This document shows, piece by piece, positions 32,382 to 40,438 of a stretch of 40,438 nt of DNA (position 1 is its first letter; every line of letters begins with the position of its first letter). The stretch is from assembly GCA_024644465.1 (NCBI GenBank), contig JAHEKY010000009.1, positions 16,674 through 57,111 of the forward strand, in the 5' to 3' direction. The position numbers and the translations under genes were made by a program. The stretch is from Ilumatobacteraceae bacterium. GTDB lineage: Bacteria; Actinomycetota; Acidimicrobiia; Acidimicrobiales; Ilumatobacteraceae. The notes beneath the pieces were generated by a model, which saw only the letters and a list, made by a program, of their open reading frames with translations, made no database searches and had not been told where the DNA came from.

Positions 32382-33698
32382 TCAGGCGCCGAGCCGGCGG
32401 ATCGTGCCGTCGACCGGCGTCTCGTTGTCGTCGACGTCCTTGGGGAGCGCGAACAGCTCGCCGTCGACGGGCAGGTTCCGCTCCTGGCGGATGCCGTCGA
32501 GCTCGCGGAGCGGGCGCTCCAGCGCGCGGCGGCGGGTGCCGGCGAGTGCCTCGAACTCGCGCTCGACACCCTCGAACCGCTTCTTCACCTTGTCGACCTG
32601 CTCCGCGTACTTCGTCCACTGCGCGCCGAACTTCCCGATCAGCTGGAGGATCTCGTCGCTGGTCTGTTCGATCATGAAGTTGTCGAACGCCTGGCGGATG
32701 ACGCCGACGAACGCGAACAGCGTCAGCGGCGAGCACATCACCACCTGCTGGCCCATCGCGTCGTCGAGCAGGTCGGGGTCGTGCTCGTGGATGAACCCGG
32801 TCAGCTGTTCGTTCGGGATGAACAGCAACACGTAGTCGACCGCCAACTGGTCGCCGACCTTGCCGTAGTCGCGCTTGGCGAGTTCCTTCACCCGCAGGCG
32901 GACGTCGCGCAGGAAGTTCTTGAGGTGGGTCTCGCGTTCGGCGTCCGTGCCCGCCTCGAGATAGCGCAGGTACGACGCCATCGGGAACTTGACGTCCATG
33001 TACAGCGCGTGGCCCTTCGGCATGTTGAACGTGTAGTCCGGGCGGCCCGACGCGCCGTCGATCTGGGCCTGCTTCGTGTAGTTGACGTTCTCGATGAAGC
33101 CGGCGAGCCGCAGCACGTCCTCGGCCATCCGCTCACCCCACTGGCCGCGCGCCTGTGGGTTCGACAGTGCGGCCCGCAGCGACTGCGTCGACTCGGCGAG
33201 CGTGCTCGCGACCTCGGCATGTGCCCGCAGCGACGTCTCGACCTGGCCGAACTTCTCCGCGTTCGTGCGCCCCAGCGCGCCGACCATCTCCGACAGCTTG
33301 CCCAGCTCGCTGCGCATCTCACTGTGGACCTGCTCGAGCCGTGTGTCGATGACGTCCTTCTTCGAGGCCAGGTCGGCGGTGGCGTGCTGCTGCACCTCGC
33401 GCGCGGCCGCCCCGAGTTGCTCGCGCTGCAGTACCGCGCTCTGCTGGAGGGCGGCGGCCACCGCTGCATCGCGCTCGGCGGACGCCAGGCCGCGGACCTC
33501 GGCGACTGCGGCCTCGACCGCCGCCGCGACCGACGACTGCAGCGACTCGCTCGACAGCGCCTGGTGCTGCAACTCGCCCTCCAGCCGCGACGCGTTGCGT
33601 AGGTCGGCCTGGCGCTGTGCGAACAAGTAGGCCGCGACGGCGGCGACCACGGCGAGCACGATGCCGAGGAAGATGACGACGATCAACATGGTGCCCAT
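32382..33698 (-). CDS. rmuC: RmuC-family DNA recombination protein
   Basis: The 438-residue protein has an N-terminal membrane helix (LIVVIFLGIVLAVVAAVAAY) and a long coiled coil rich in Ala, Glu and Gln (about residues 30-190). The RmuC core follows: RGQWGERMAEDVLRLAGF, GRPDYTFNMP, LYMDVKFPMASYLRYLEA and VVMCSPLTLFAFVGVIRQAF. The core resembles a restriction-endonuclease-like fold; genetic work in E. coli links RmuC to limiting inversions at repeats. Its gene precedes xseA by 28 bases (or 52), giving two DNA-processing genes at the head of the operon. Confidence 0.9.
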   Translation of the reverse strand: MGTMLIVVIFLGIVLAVVAAVAAYLFAQRQADLRNASRLEGELQHQALSSESLQSSVAAAVEAAVAEVRGLASAERDAAVAAALQQSAVLQREQLGAAAREVQQHATADLASKKDVIDTRLEQVHSEMRSELGKLSEMVGALGRTNAEKFGQVETSLRAHAEVASTLAESTQSLRAALSNPQARGQWGERMAEDVLRLAGFIENVNYTKQAQIDGASGRPDYTFNMPKGHALYMDVKFPMASYLRYLEAGTDAERETHLKNFLRDVRLRVKELAKRDYGKVGDQLAVDYVLLFIPNEQLTGFIHEHDPDLLDDAMGQQVVMCSPLTLFAFVGVIRQAFDNFMIEQTSDEILQLIGKFGAQWTKYAEQVDKVKKRFEGVEREFEALAGTRRRALERPLRELDGIRQERNLPVDGELFALPKDVDDNETPVDGTIRRLGA

Positions 33699-33830
33699 GA
33701 TGCCCAGGGGGTGTCACACCGTTCGCGGACCCTGCTGCGAGACGATTCGGGACGCCGCCGTCGGGGCCGGATCGGGGGAGCGTTCGAGCGGCGGATCCGG
33801 CCGAGGATCACCGCCGTTACGCTGCCCGCG

Positions 33831-34742
33831 ATGCCGTATCAGGAGCCCGAGTTCCTGCCCTGGGACGGGCGGCGGGTGCCGATCACCTTCGTCGGCGGAT
33901 ACCTCGGCGCCGGCAAGACCACCGCGATCAATGCGCTGCTCGCGGGCACCGATCGCCCGATCGCGGTGCTCGTCAACGACGTCGGCTCGGTCAACGTCGA
34001 CGCGGCGATGATCCGCCGTCGCCACGGTGACACGATCGAGCTGACCGACGGGTGCGTGTGCTGCAGCTCCGTCGAGGGGTTCGGCGCGGCGTTCGACGCG
34101 CTGCGGGCCCGCCCGACACCGCCCGACCACGTCGTCGTCGAGTTGAGCGGTGTCGCAGAACCCGCCCGCGTCCTGCCGTGGGGGAACACCGCCGGCTTCC
34201 GGCTCGACGGGGTCGTCGTTGTCGTCGCGGCCGACCGCCTGGTCGAGGACGACGCATCGGAGACCGTCCGCACCGCGATCGAGCACCAGATCACCCAAGC
34301 CGACATCGTGCTCCTCACGAAGACCGATCTGCTCGACGCCGGGCAGGACGCGGCCGCCCGCGCGCGCCTCGCCGAGCTCGCCCCATGGACGCCGATCGTC
34401 GAATCGGTGGCTGCCGGGCCGGCCGGCGCCGGAACGCTGCTCGCGCTCGGCGGGCGACGTCCCGGCGGGGTGAGCGCGGTTCCGGCCCCGACGCTGTTCG
34501 ACGCCCACGAGGTGCACGCCGTGTCCCTGCCAACGCCTCTGCGCAGCGCCGACGTCGCGGCCGCCGTGGATGCCGCACTCGCGGGCATCGACCGTGTCGT
34601 CCGCGCGAAGGGCGTCGTCGCACCGGTCGACGGGCCGCCCCTGCTGGTCCAGGTCGTCGGGTCCCGTCGCGAGATCAGCGCGTTGCCCGACCCCGAGGCG
34701 CAGCCACCGACACCGCTGACCGTGATCACGCTGCGCTCGTAG
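33831..34742 (+). CDS. CobW/G3E-family GTPase (metallochaperone type)
   Basis: The 303-residue protein has the G3E P-loop FVGGYLGAGKTT, the metal motif CxCC in DGCVCCSS, the VVELSGVAEPARV block, and the guanine motif TKTD in VLLTKTDLLD. G3E proteins deliver zinc, cobalt or other metals to target enzymes. The C-terminal CobW_C region is short. No metal target lies next to it, so its client is unknown. The ATG at 33831 was chosen because the upstream frame shows no homology. It is divergent from rmuC across 132 bases. Confidence 0.87.
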   Translation: MPYQEPEFLPWDGRRVPITFVGGYLGAGKTTAINALLAGTDRPIAVLVNDVGSVNVDAAMIRRRHGDTIELTDGCVCCSSVEGFGAAFDALRARPTPPDHVVVELSGVAEPARVLPWGNTAGFRLDGVVVVVAADRLVEDDASETVRTAIEHQITQADIVLLTKTDLLDAGQDAAARARLAELAPWTPIVESVAAGPAGAGTLLALGGRRPGGVSAVPAPTLFDAHEVHAVSLPTPLRSADVAAAVDAALAGIDRVVRAKGVVAPVDGPPLLVQVVGSRREISALPDPEAQPPTPLTVITLRS

Positions 34743-34751
34743 GATGCGCCG

Positions 34752-35630
34752 ATGACCGTCCTCGTCGACACTCGCGTCGGGTCGTCCCACTGGGCCGCCG
34801 AGCTGCGATCCGCGTTGCCGGGTACGACGGTGGTGACGGCCGACGACGACGTCGACCCGTCCGCCGTCGAGTTCGTCGTGATGTGGCATGCCCCGGTCGA
34901 ACGGTTGCGGTCGCTCCCGAACCTCCGCGCCGTGCTGCTGATCGGCGCGGGATTCGACCATCTCGACCTCGACGAGTTGCCGGACGTCCCACTCGTGCGC
35001 CTCGTCGACCCAGCGATGGCCGCTGACATCGCGCTGTACGTCCTCAGCTGGGTCGTCCACTTCCAGCGCGACTTCGACCGATGTGCGGCGGCGGCCCGCG
35101 ACCGCGTGTGGGAGGACGACCTGCCGGCGCGGTTCCCGCGTGACTGGGTCGTCGGCGTGCTCGGCACCGGCTCGATCGGCACCGTCGTACTCGAGACCTG
35201 CGCGGCTCACGGCTTCGCGACGATCGGATGGTCGCGCTCGGCCCATGACCGGCCGCTGCACCGCTTCCTGCACGACGTCGACGTCGTCGTCGATCTCGTG
35301 CCGCTGTCGCCGGCGACGGATGGGTTGCTGGGACGCGAGGAGTTCGCGGCGCTGGGCGACGGCGTGTTGATCAACGTCGGGCGCGGCGGAACCGTCGACA
35401 CCGATGCGCTGATCGAGGCACTCGACGGCGACCTGCGCGCCGCGGTGCTCGACGTGTTCGAGACCGAACCGCTGCCGCCCGGGTCGGAGCTGTGGCGACG
35501 ACCCGACGTGATCATCACGCCCCACATCGCCGGTCGGTCGGACCCGGTGACCGGCGCACCGATCATCGCGGCGGACATCGAGCGGTTGCGGGCGGGAGGG
35601 ACGCCCGCCAACGTCATTCGCCGACGGTGA
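34752..35630 (+). CDS. D-2-hydroxyacid dehydrogenase (GhrA-like)
   Basis: The 292-residue enzyme has the NAD(P) motif VVGVLGTGSIGTVV. The three catalytic residues sit in INVGRGGTVDTDALIEAL (Arg), VLDVFETEPLPPGSELW (Glu) and ITPHIAGRSDP (His), typical of glyoxylate/hydroxypyruvate reductase A-type enzymes. It should reduce a 2-oxoacid. It starts 9 bases after the GTPase gene, so the two are probably cotranscribed. Its 3' end overlaps the convergent cupredoxin gene by 17 bases. Confidence 0.87.
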   Translation: MTVLVDTRVGSSHWAAELRSALPGTTVVTADDDVDPSAVEFVVMWHAPVERLRSLPNLRAVLLIGAGFDHLDLDELPDVPLVRLVDPAMAADIALYVLSWVVHFQRDFDRCAAAARDRVWEDDLPARFPRDWVVGVLGTGSIGTVVLETCAAHGFATIGWSRSAHDRPLHRFLHDVDVVVDLVPLSPATDGLLGREEFAALGDGVLINVGRGGTVDTDALIEALDGDLRAAVLDVFETEPLPPGSELWRRPDVIITPHIAGRSDPVTGAPIIAADIERLRAGGTPANVIRRR

Positions 35631-36063
35631 AGCTGGCCCGCTGCCCGCGGGACAGGTGGTCGTCGACGTCGCAGATCACCTGGTACAGGCCGGGTGACGC
35701 GAACGTGACGGTGATCTCGCCGACTTCACCCGGCGCGAGCTGCTCCGTGCGGTCGACGAGTCGCGCATCGGTGTCGAGCAACTGGAGTTCGTGGATCAGC
35801 CCGCCGTCGTTGCGAACGACGAACCGGATCGTCTCCCCGGCCGTGATCGTCGTCGGGTCGCCGCTGAACGCGTACTCGGTGGCGACGATCTCGATCGTGC
35901 GCGTGTTCTCCGGCACGTCCGTCGTGGCCTCGTCGGCGGACCCGCACGCGGCGAGCCAGACGGTCAGCACGGACACGACGATCGCCAGCAGCCGGCGCGA
36001 CGGCCCGGGCCGCGACGGGAACGGGGCCGCGTCGTGTTCGAGCCGGTACCGCGCCGTCGCCAT
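35614..36063 (-). CDS. Cupredoxin-like lipoprotein with Gln in the axial position
   Basis: The 149-residue precursor has a signal segment with the lipobox LAAC (Cys40), so it is anchored outside the membrane. The mature part follows the cupredoxin pattern: EYAFSGDPTTITAGETIRF, GGLIHELQLL (His91) and GLYQVICDVDDHLSRGQ. The copper ligands would be His91, Cys131, His136 and Gln141. The spacing C-x4-H-x4-Q is that of stellacyanin-type phytocyanins; the usual ligand is Met. Electron transfer is inferred, its partner unknown. Confidence 0.78.
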   Translation of the reverse strand: MATARYRLEHDAAPFPSRPGPSRRLLAIVVSVLTVWLAACGSADEATTDVPENTRTIEIVATEYAFSGDPTTITAGETIRFVVRNDGGLIHELQLLDTDARLVDRTEQLAPGEVGEITVTFASPGLYQVICDVDDHLSRGQRASFTVGE

Positions 36064-36153
36064 CCGGCGGGACGGTAACGGACCGGCCGGAGTGGCGCAA
36101 GATCGGCACACAACCCGACGCCGCCACGGTCGGTGGGCGCAGACCGCGCAACG

Positions 36154-36187
36154 TGTCGAGATCCAGCTTTCGTCGAGGATCTCGACA
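36154..36187. promoter_or_regulatory. 11-base inverted repeat upstream of the GGDEF-EAL gene
   Basis: TGTCGAGATCC (36154-36164) and GGATCTCGACA (36177-36187) are perfect inverse complements separated by 12 bases, ending 43 bases before the start codon. It could be an operator spanning two helical turns, or a stem-loop in the 5' untranslated region. No regulator gene is adjacent. The repeat is directly visible; its role is inferred. Confidence 0.6.
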
Positions 36188-36230
36188 ACTTCCTCTCAAG
36201 GACGTCACCGCAGCACCCGAAGGCCTAACC

Positions 36231-39200
36231 ATGAGGGCGAACGCGTGGAAGATCTATCTGCTGTTGGCGGTCGCCGTCGCGGCGACGTACTTCCTGGTCG
36301 AGACGACGAGCCTGTCGAAGCTGGTGCTCTACAACGGCATCGGTCTGTCGGCGGTGATCGCCGTGCTGATCGGGATCTGGCGGAACCAGCCGACCAACAA
36401 GAAGGCGTGGTTCCTGATCGCCGGTTCGCTCGCCTCGTTCCTCACCGCTGACATCGTCTACTACGTCCTCGAGATCATCCACGACGAGCCCCCATTCCCC
36501 TCCGTCGCCGACGTGTTCTACCTCGGCATGTACCCGGTGATGATCTTCGGCATGCTCAGCTTGCTGCGCACGGTCTCACCCGGTCGCGACATGGCCGGCC
36601 TGATCGACGCCGCCCTCGTCGCCGTCGCGACCTTCGCGGTGCTCGGCATCCTCGTGATGGACACGTACATCACCGACGCCAACGTGACCCTGATGGAACG
36701 CCTCATCTCGATCGCGTACCCGGTCATGGACGTCGCGCTCGTCGCAGTGGCCGCCAGGTTGATGGCCGCGGTGCACCTCAAGCAGTCGACGTTCGTGTTG
36801 ATGACGATGGGCCTGTCGAGCCTGCTCGTCGCCGACACGCTGTACGGCGTGCTCGGCATCGCCGGAACGTTCACCACCGGTGGACCCGCCGACGCGTTCT
36901 GGCTCGGCTTCTACTGCCTGATCGCCGCCGGTGCACTGCACCCGTCGATGGGCGACAGCATCGAAGCCCGCGACTCCAACCTCGCGACGATCACCAAGCC
37001 GCGACTCGGGCTGCTGTTCCTCGTCGTGTTCGCCGTGCCGCTGATCGACCTGCTCTGGGGCGAGCCGTTCGACAAGTTGCTGACGACAGTCGCGTCGATG
37101 ATCATGTTCAGCCTCGTGCTCGTCCGCCTGATGGGCCTGATGTCGGTCGTCCAGCACAAGGAGAAGCAGGCCCGTCACGACGCCCGTCACGACGCACTCA
37201 CCGGCCTCGCCAACCGCGTCCTCTTCGGCGAGCGCGTCGAGAGCTTCGTCAACCAGCGCAAGGACGGCGTTGTCTCGGTGCTGTTCGTCGACCTCGACGA
37301 CTTCAAGTTCATCAACGACAGCCTCGGCCACCACGTCGGTGACGAGCTGCTCGTCGCCGTCGCCGCCCGCCTGGAAGACTGCGTCCGCACCAACGACGTC
37401 GTCGCCCGCCTCAGCGGTGACGAGTTCGCCGTGCTGCTCGAGAGTGCGGTCGACCGTCAGGACGCCGTCGCCGTGGCCCAGCGCGTCCAGGACAGCCTCG
37501 AGGACCCCGTCATCATCGACGATCGCGAGATCATGATCTCGGCCAGCGTCGGCATCGCCGTCGAGCGGCGCTCGAACATCGAGCGGGCCGAGACGATCCT
37601 GCGGGCGGCCGACGTCGCGATGTACCGCGCCAAGAGCAAGGGCAAGGGCCGGTTCGAGTTCTTCGAGCAGGGCATGCACCTCGAGGCGATCGAACGGCTC
37701 GACCTCAAGACCGATCTCCAGGTCGCCCTCGAGCGCGGCCAGTTCGAGCTGAACTACCAGCCGATCGTCGACATGAACACCGAGAAGGTGCGCAGTGTCG
37801 AGGCACTGATCCGCTGGAACCATCCGACGCGCGGCTACGTCCTGCCCGACCGGTTCATCAACCTCGCCGAGCAGACCGGCCAGATCGTGCCGATCGGCCG
37901 CTGGGTGTTGCGCGAGGCCTGCAACCAGGTGATGCGCTGGCGCAAGGAGCACCCGGACACGGCACCGAAGGGTGTCGCCGTCAACCTGTCGGTGCGCCAG
38001 CTGCACGACCCGAAGTTGCTCGAGGACGTCGCCGACGCGCTTTCGGTGTCCGGTCTCGAACCCCAGGCGCTGACGCTGGAGATCACCGAGTCGATGCTGA
38101 TCGAGGAGACCGACCGCGGCTCACGGGCGCTCGATCAGCTGAAGGCGATGAAGGTCAAGGTCGCGATCGACGACTTCGGCACCGGCTACTCGTCGCTGTC
38201 GTACCTCCGCCGCTTCCCGGTCGACACGATCAAGATCGACAAGTCGTTCGTCGCCGAGATGGAGACGTCGCCGACGTCGGTCGCCCTCGTCCGCGCCGTG
38301 ATCGATCTGGCGCACAGCCTCGAGGTGGCCACGGTCGCCGAGGGCATCGAGACCGAGGACCAGAAGCTCCAGCTGAGCGGGCTCAACTGCACGTACGGTC
38401 AGGGCTACTACTTCTCACGGCCGATGTCGGCGGGCGCGATCGACGAGAAACTCGTCACCGCGGCGAAGAACGCGAAGGCCCGCCGCCATGCCCCCCTCGA
38501 CGTCGAGATCCTCGACGGCCTCGAGGCGACCCGCGACGTCGTCCCGCAGCTCGGCAGCCTCCACTCCGAACTCGGTGTCCCGGTCATGGCCCGGACACGC
38601 TGGATGGAGACGTGGGCGTCGGTCTACGACGAATGGAGCCCGATGACCGTTCTCGTCCGCGAGCGGATGACGGGACGCGTCGAGGCAGCCGCACTGCTCG
38701 CCCATCGCGAGGACGGCCTCGGTGGCCACGACATCGTCGCGATGGGTCACGGCACCGTCGCCTGCACCCGCTTCCCCTCCCGCAGCGAGCGCGCCTCGAA
38801 GCTGCTGACCAAGGGCATCAAGGACCGCCTCAACCAGTTCGGCAAGTGGACGTTGCACTTCCAGCAGCTGCCCGAGGGCGACCCGGTCACGAAGCTGCTC
38901 GCGCAGCAGTTGTCGAACGCGGAGATGACCCCCGACCTCTGGGTGCCCCAGGTCATCTTCGACGACGAGTCCTCGCTCAACGACTTCCTCTCGCGCAACA
39001 TGCGCCGCCAGATCAAGAAGGCCTGGAACCGGCTCGCAACGGACGGCCATCGCGTCGAGATGAAGATCGCCCGGTCGGAGTTCGAGATCATGGAGGTGCT
39101 CCCGCTGATCGAGAAGATCCACGTCGAGCGCGATCACGACACCGGACGGGAGAGCGATCTCGACGACCCGAAGGTGAACGAGCTCTGGCGTCGCCTCGTG

Positions 39201-39668
39201 CTCGCGCACGGTGCCTCGGGTCAGATCGAGATCTCGACGATGCTGATCGACGGCGAGATCGCCGGGTTCGTGATCGGCATCATCGACGACGACGCCTACC
39301 GCGTCTTCGACGGCCACTTCAAGAGCGAGTTCCACCGCTACTCGCCCGGCCGGATCATCGAGTCCGCTGTGCTCGAGCGGGCTGCCGTCGACGCCCGCTT
39401 CCAGGAGCTCGACTGGATGGCCGGCGTCGCTGCCGAGAAGATCCTGACGTCGAACCACAACGAGGGCCGGATGCAGCTCGTCGCGTCGTCGAAGGCGAAC
39501 GCCAAGCCGGCGCCGAAGCCGATCCCCGACCATGCTCCGAACGGCGCCGACCGCGAGGTGGCCGACGACGCCACGGTCGCGCCGGACGCCGATCCCGCGG
39601 CGAAGCCGAAAGCGGGTCGTGGCAAGTCGACGAAGAAGGATTCGAGCGTGCTGCTCGGGAACAACTGA
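36231..39668 (+). CDS. Membrane GGDEF-EAL protein fused to a CelD/FemAB-like acyltransferase domain
   Basis: This 1145-residue protein has an N-terminal block of about nine membrane helices (residues 8-305). A GGDEF domain follows (DALTGLANRVLF, DLDDFK, LSGDEF near 395), then an EAL domain (EALIRW near 524, AIDDFGTGYSSL near 646, VAEGIETED near 702). After a linker comes a GNAT-fold domain at about 780-1085 with FLSRNMRRQIKKAWNRL and RYSPGRIIESAVLERA, as in CelD/BioF2-type acyltransferases. The tail is Ala/Pro/Lys-rich. SGDEF is usually catalytically competent, so both synthesis and breakdown of c-di-GMP are possible. ATG 36231 fits the membrane start. Confidence 0.88.
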   Translation: MRANAWKIYLLLAVAVAATYFLVETTSLSKLVLYNGIGLSAVIAVLIGIWRNQPTNKKAWFLIAGSLASFLTADIVYYVLEIIHDEPPFPSVADVFYLGMYPVMIFGMLSLLRTVSPGRDMAGLIDAALVAVATFAVLGILVMDTYITDANVTLMERLISIAYPVMDVALVAVAARLMAAVHLKQSTFVLMTMGLSSLLVADTLYGVLGIAGTFTTGGPADAFWLGFYCLIAAGALHPSMGDSIEARDSNLATITKPRLGLLFLVVFAVPLIDLLWGEPFDKLLTTVASMIMFSLVLVRLMGLMSVVQHKEKQARHDARHDALTGLANRVLFGERVESFVNQRKDGVVSVLFVDLDDFKFINDSLGHHVGDELLVAVAARLEDCVRTNDVVARLSGDEFAVLLESAVDRQDAVAVAQRVQDSLEDPVIIDDREIMISASVGIAVERRSNIERAETILRAADVAMYRAKSKGKGRFEFFEQGMHLEAIERLDLKTDLQVALERGQFELNYQPIVDMNTEKVRSVEALIRWNHPTRGYVLPDRFINLAEQTGQIVPIGRWVLREACNQVMRWRKEHPDTAPKGVAVNLSVRQLHDPKLLEDVADALSVSGLEPQALTLEITESMLIEETDRGSRALDQLKAMKVKVAIDDFGTGYSSLSYLRRFPVDTIKIDKSFVAEMETSPTSVALVRAVIDLAHSLEVATVAEGIETEDQKLQLSGLNCTYGQGYYFSRPMSAGAIDEKLVTAAKNAKARRHAPLDVEILDGLEATRDVVPQLGSLHSELGVPVMARTRWMETWASVYDEWSPMTVLVRERMTGRVEAAALLAHREDGLGGHDIVAMGHGTVACTRFPSRSERASKLLTKGIKDRLNQFGKWTLHFQQLPEGDPVTKLLAQQLSNAEMTPDLWVPQVIFDDESSLNDFLSRNMRRQIKKAWNRLATDGHRVEMKIARSEFEIMEVLPLIEKIHVERDHDTGRESDLDDPKVNELWRRLVLAHGASGQIEISTMLIDGEIAGFVIGIIDDDAYRVFDGHFKSEFHRYSPGRIIESAVLERAAVDARFQELDWMAGVAAEKILTSNHNEGRMQLVASSKANAKPAPKPIPDHAPNGADREVADDATVAPDADPAAKPKAGRGKSTKKDSSVLLGNN

Positions 39669-39698
39669 TTCTCCGGCTGCCCGCCTGAGGCTCTCCTG

Positions 39699-40438
39699 AT
39701 GTCCGCCCTCCTCGCGCTCGCCGCCGCCATCGGTTGGGGTTCCTCCGACTTCGCCGCCGGGTACGCCAGCCGCAAGTCGTCGGCGGTCTCGGTCGTCATC
39801 CTCACCCACTTCGCCGCGGCGATCGCGCTGCTGTGCGTCGCCCTCGACTTCGCGCCGGTGGGGACGATGATCGGCGATCTCGTCGCCGTCGTCGGCCCCG
39901 GCGACGCGCCGGACGCGATCCGGTGGGCCGCCCCGGGAATCGCCGGTTCGCCGACTGCGGCGGACATCGGCTGGGGCATCGCCGCGGGGCTCGGCGGCGG
40001 AGCGGGCGCGATGCTGCTGTTCCGCGGCCTCGGCAAGGGTTCGATGGCAGTCGTCGCACCGATCACCGCGACCGGCGCAGCCACGATCCCGGTCCTGTTC
40101 GGTCTGCTGACGGGTGACCCGGTCACCGCCGTCGGCATCGCCGGCATCGCACTCGCGCTCTTCGCGATCGTGCTCGTCTCCCTCGGTGGCGACGATCTGA
40201 ACGTCGCCGACCTGACCGTTCCCGAGGCGTGGTCGAACCAGTTCCGACTCCCGCCACCGCATGCGCCGGACGCGCCGGCGCGGCCCCCCACGTTCCCGGC
40301 CCCGGGTGGACCGGCGCTCCACGGGCCGGGATCGCCGGCGTCCATGCCGGCCTCGGTCCCGCCGCCGCGCGCCCGTCCTGGCTCACAAGATGTTCCACTA
40401 CAAATGCTGGTTCGCTATCGCCTAGGAATCTCAAAAAG
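39699..40438 (+). CDS. EamA/DMT-family transporter, partial at the right edge
   Basis: The frame opens at the ATG at 39699 and runs off the window. The first 170 residues have about five hydrophobic helices (LLALAAAIGWGSSDFAAGYA, VVILTHFAAAIALLCVAL, GIAAGLGGGAGAMLLFRGLG, and more), matching one EamA repeat of drug/metabolite exporters. A long Pro/Ala-rich hydrophilic stretch follows, where a second EamA repeat would normally start. The last 58 bases are compositionally different. Substrate is unknown. Confidence 0.7.
   Translation, partial: MSALLALAAAIGWGSSDFAAGYASRKSSAVSVVILTHFAAAIALLCVALDFAPVGTMIGDLVAVVGPGDAPDAIRWAAPGIAGSPTAADIGWGIAAGLGGGAGAMLLFRGLGKGSMAVVAPITATGAATIPVLFGLLTGDPVTAVGIAGIALALFAIVLVSLGGDDLNVADLTVPEAWSNQFRLPPPHAPDAPARPPTFPAPGGPALHGPGSPASMPASVPPPRARPGSQDVPLQMLVRYRLGISK
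40381..40438. other. Low-GC terminal segment
   Basis: From about 40381 to the end the sequence is roughly half A+T with codons such as CTA, TCA and AAA, whereas the preceding kilobases are strongly GC-rich. The frame of the transporter stays open through it. It may be a contig-end artefact, a chimeric join, or the start of foreign DNA. Confidence 0.5.

Noticed and set aside
33692-33720. GGTGTCACACC near the rmuC start as another palindrome copy
   Set aside because: Its core lacks the GTGYCWGRCAC pattern and has five-base arms only.

Overview
The window is GC-rich (by eye about 70% G+C), densely packed DNA from an actinobacterium. Several traits point to the Acidimicrobiia, perhaps an Ilumatobacter relative, but this is inference from gene content and no marker gene was compared. 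The traits are a rex-hemACD order as in Streptomyces, a SigR/RsrA-type sigma/anti-sigma pair, DUF2510 and VanZ-like proteins, and a C5 (glutamyl-tRNA) tetrapyrrole route. No intergenic gap exceeds about 185 bp, so nearly everything is protein-coding. One tRNA-Thr is present. I saw no CRISPR array, insertion sequence, prophage or rRNA.

Region 1 (1-10130) is mainly tetrapyrrole synthesis. The end of an acyl-CoA synthetase is followed by a near-perfect Rex operator and the rex-hemA-hemC-hemD run. Then come two convergent surface proteins with ASH-like beta-sandwich domains, then hemB and hemL. Together hemA, L, B, C and D take glutamyl-tRNA to uroporphyrinogen III, with redox control suggested at the rex promoter. 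Region 2 (10200-18521) holds envelope and accessory genes: a four-gene leftward operon (SDR/epimerase-like, degenerate PlsC-like, alpha/beta hydrolase, renalase-like FAD protein), two tandem Tat-type M23 peptidases, a DUF2510-scramblase-like protein, a dual-specificity-phosphatase-like protein lacking its catalytic cysteine, tilS, and an unlisted 50-residue membrane protein. Region 3 (18601-22388) has the anti-sigma and sigma pair, a MarR regulator divergent from a hydrolase, a VanZ-like protein, a VOC protein and tRNA-Thr(CGT).

Region 4 (22480-33698) is a carotenoid locus transcribed leftward. Its order is rmuC, xseA, xseB, crtE, crtI, crtB, cruF, crtD-like desaturase, and GT2 glycosyltransferase, with most junctions overlapping or only a few bases apart. 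A CrtA (spheroidene monooxygenase) homologue and a variant PlsY-like protein lie just beyond. No lycopene cyclase is present, so the predicted product is an acyclic, 1-hydroxylated, possibly oxo- and glycosylated carotenoid. Region 5 (33831-40438) has a G3E GTPase, a D-2-hydroxyacid dehydrogenase, a cupredoxin lipoprotein with a stellacyanin-like ligand pattern, a large membrane GGDEF-EAL protein fused to a CelD/FemAB-like acyltransferase domain, and a truncated EamA transporter.

The signal the genes do not explain is a small family of odd-length palindromes sharing the core GTGYCWGRCAC. One lies between the marR-like gene and its divergent neighbour. One is inserted in frame inside cruF, one overlaps the crtI stop codon ahead of crtB, and one is a decayed copy beside the crtA-like gene.
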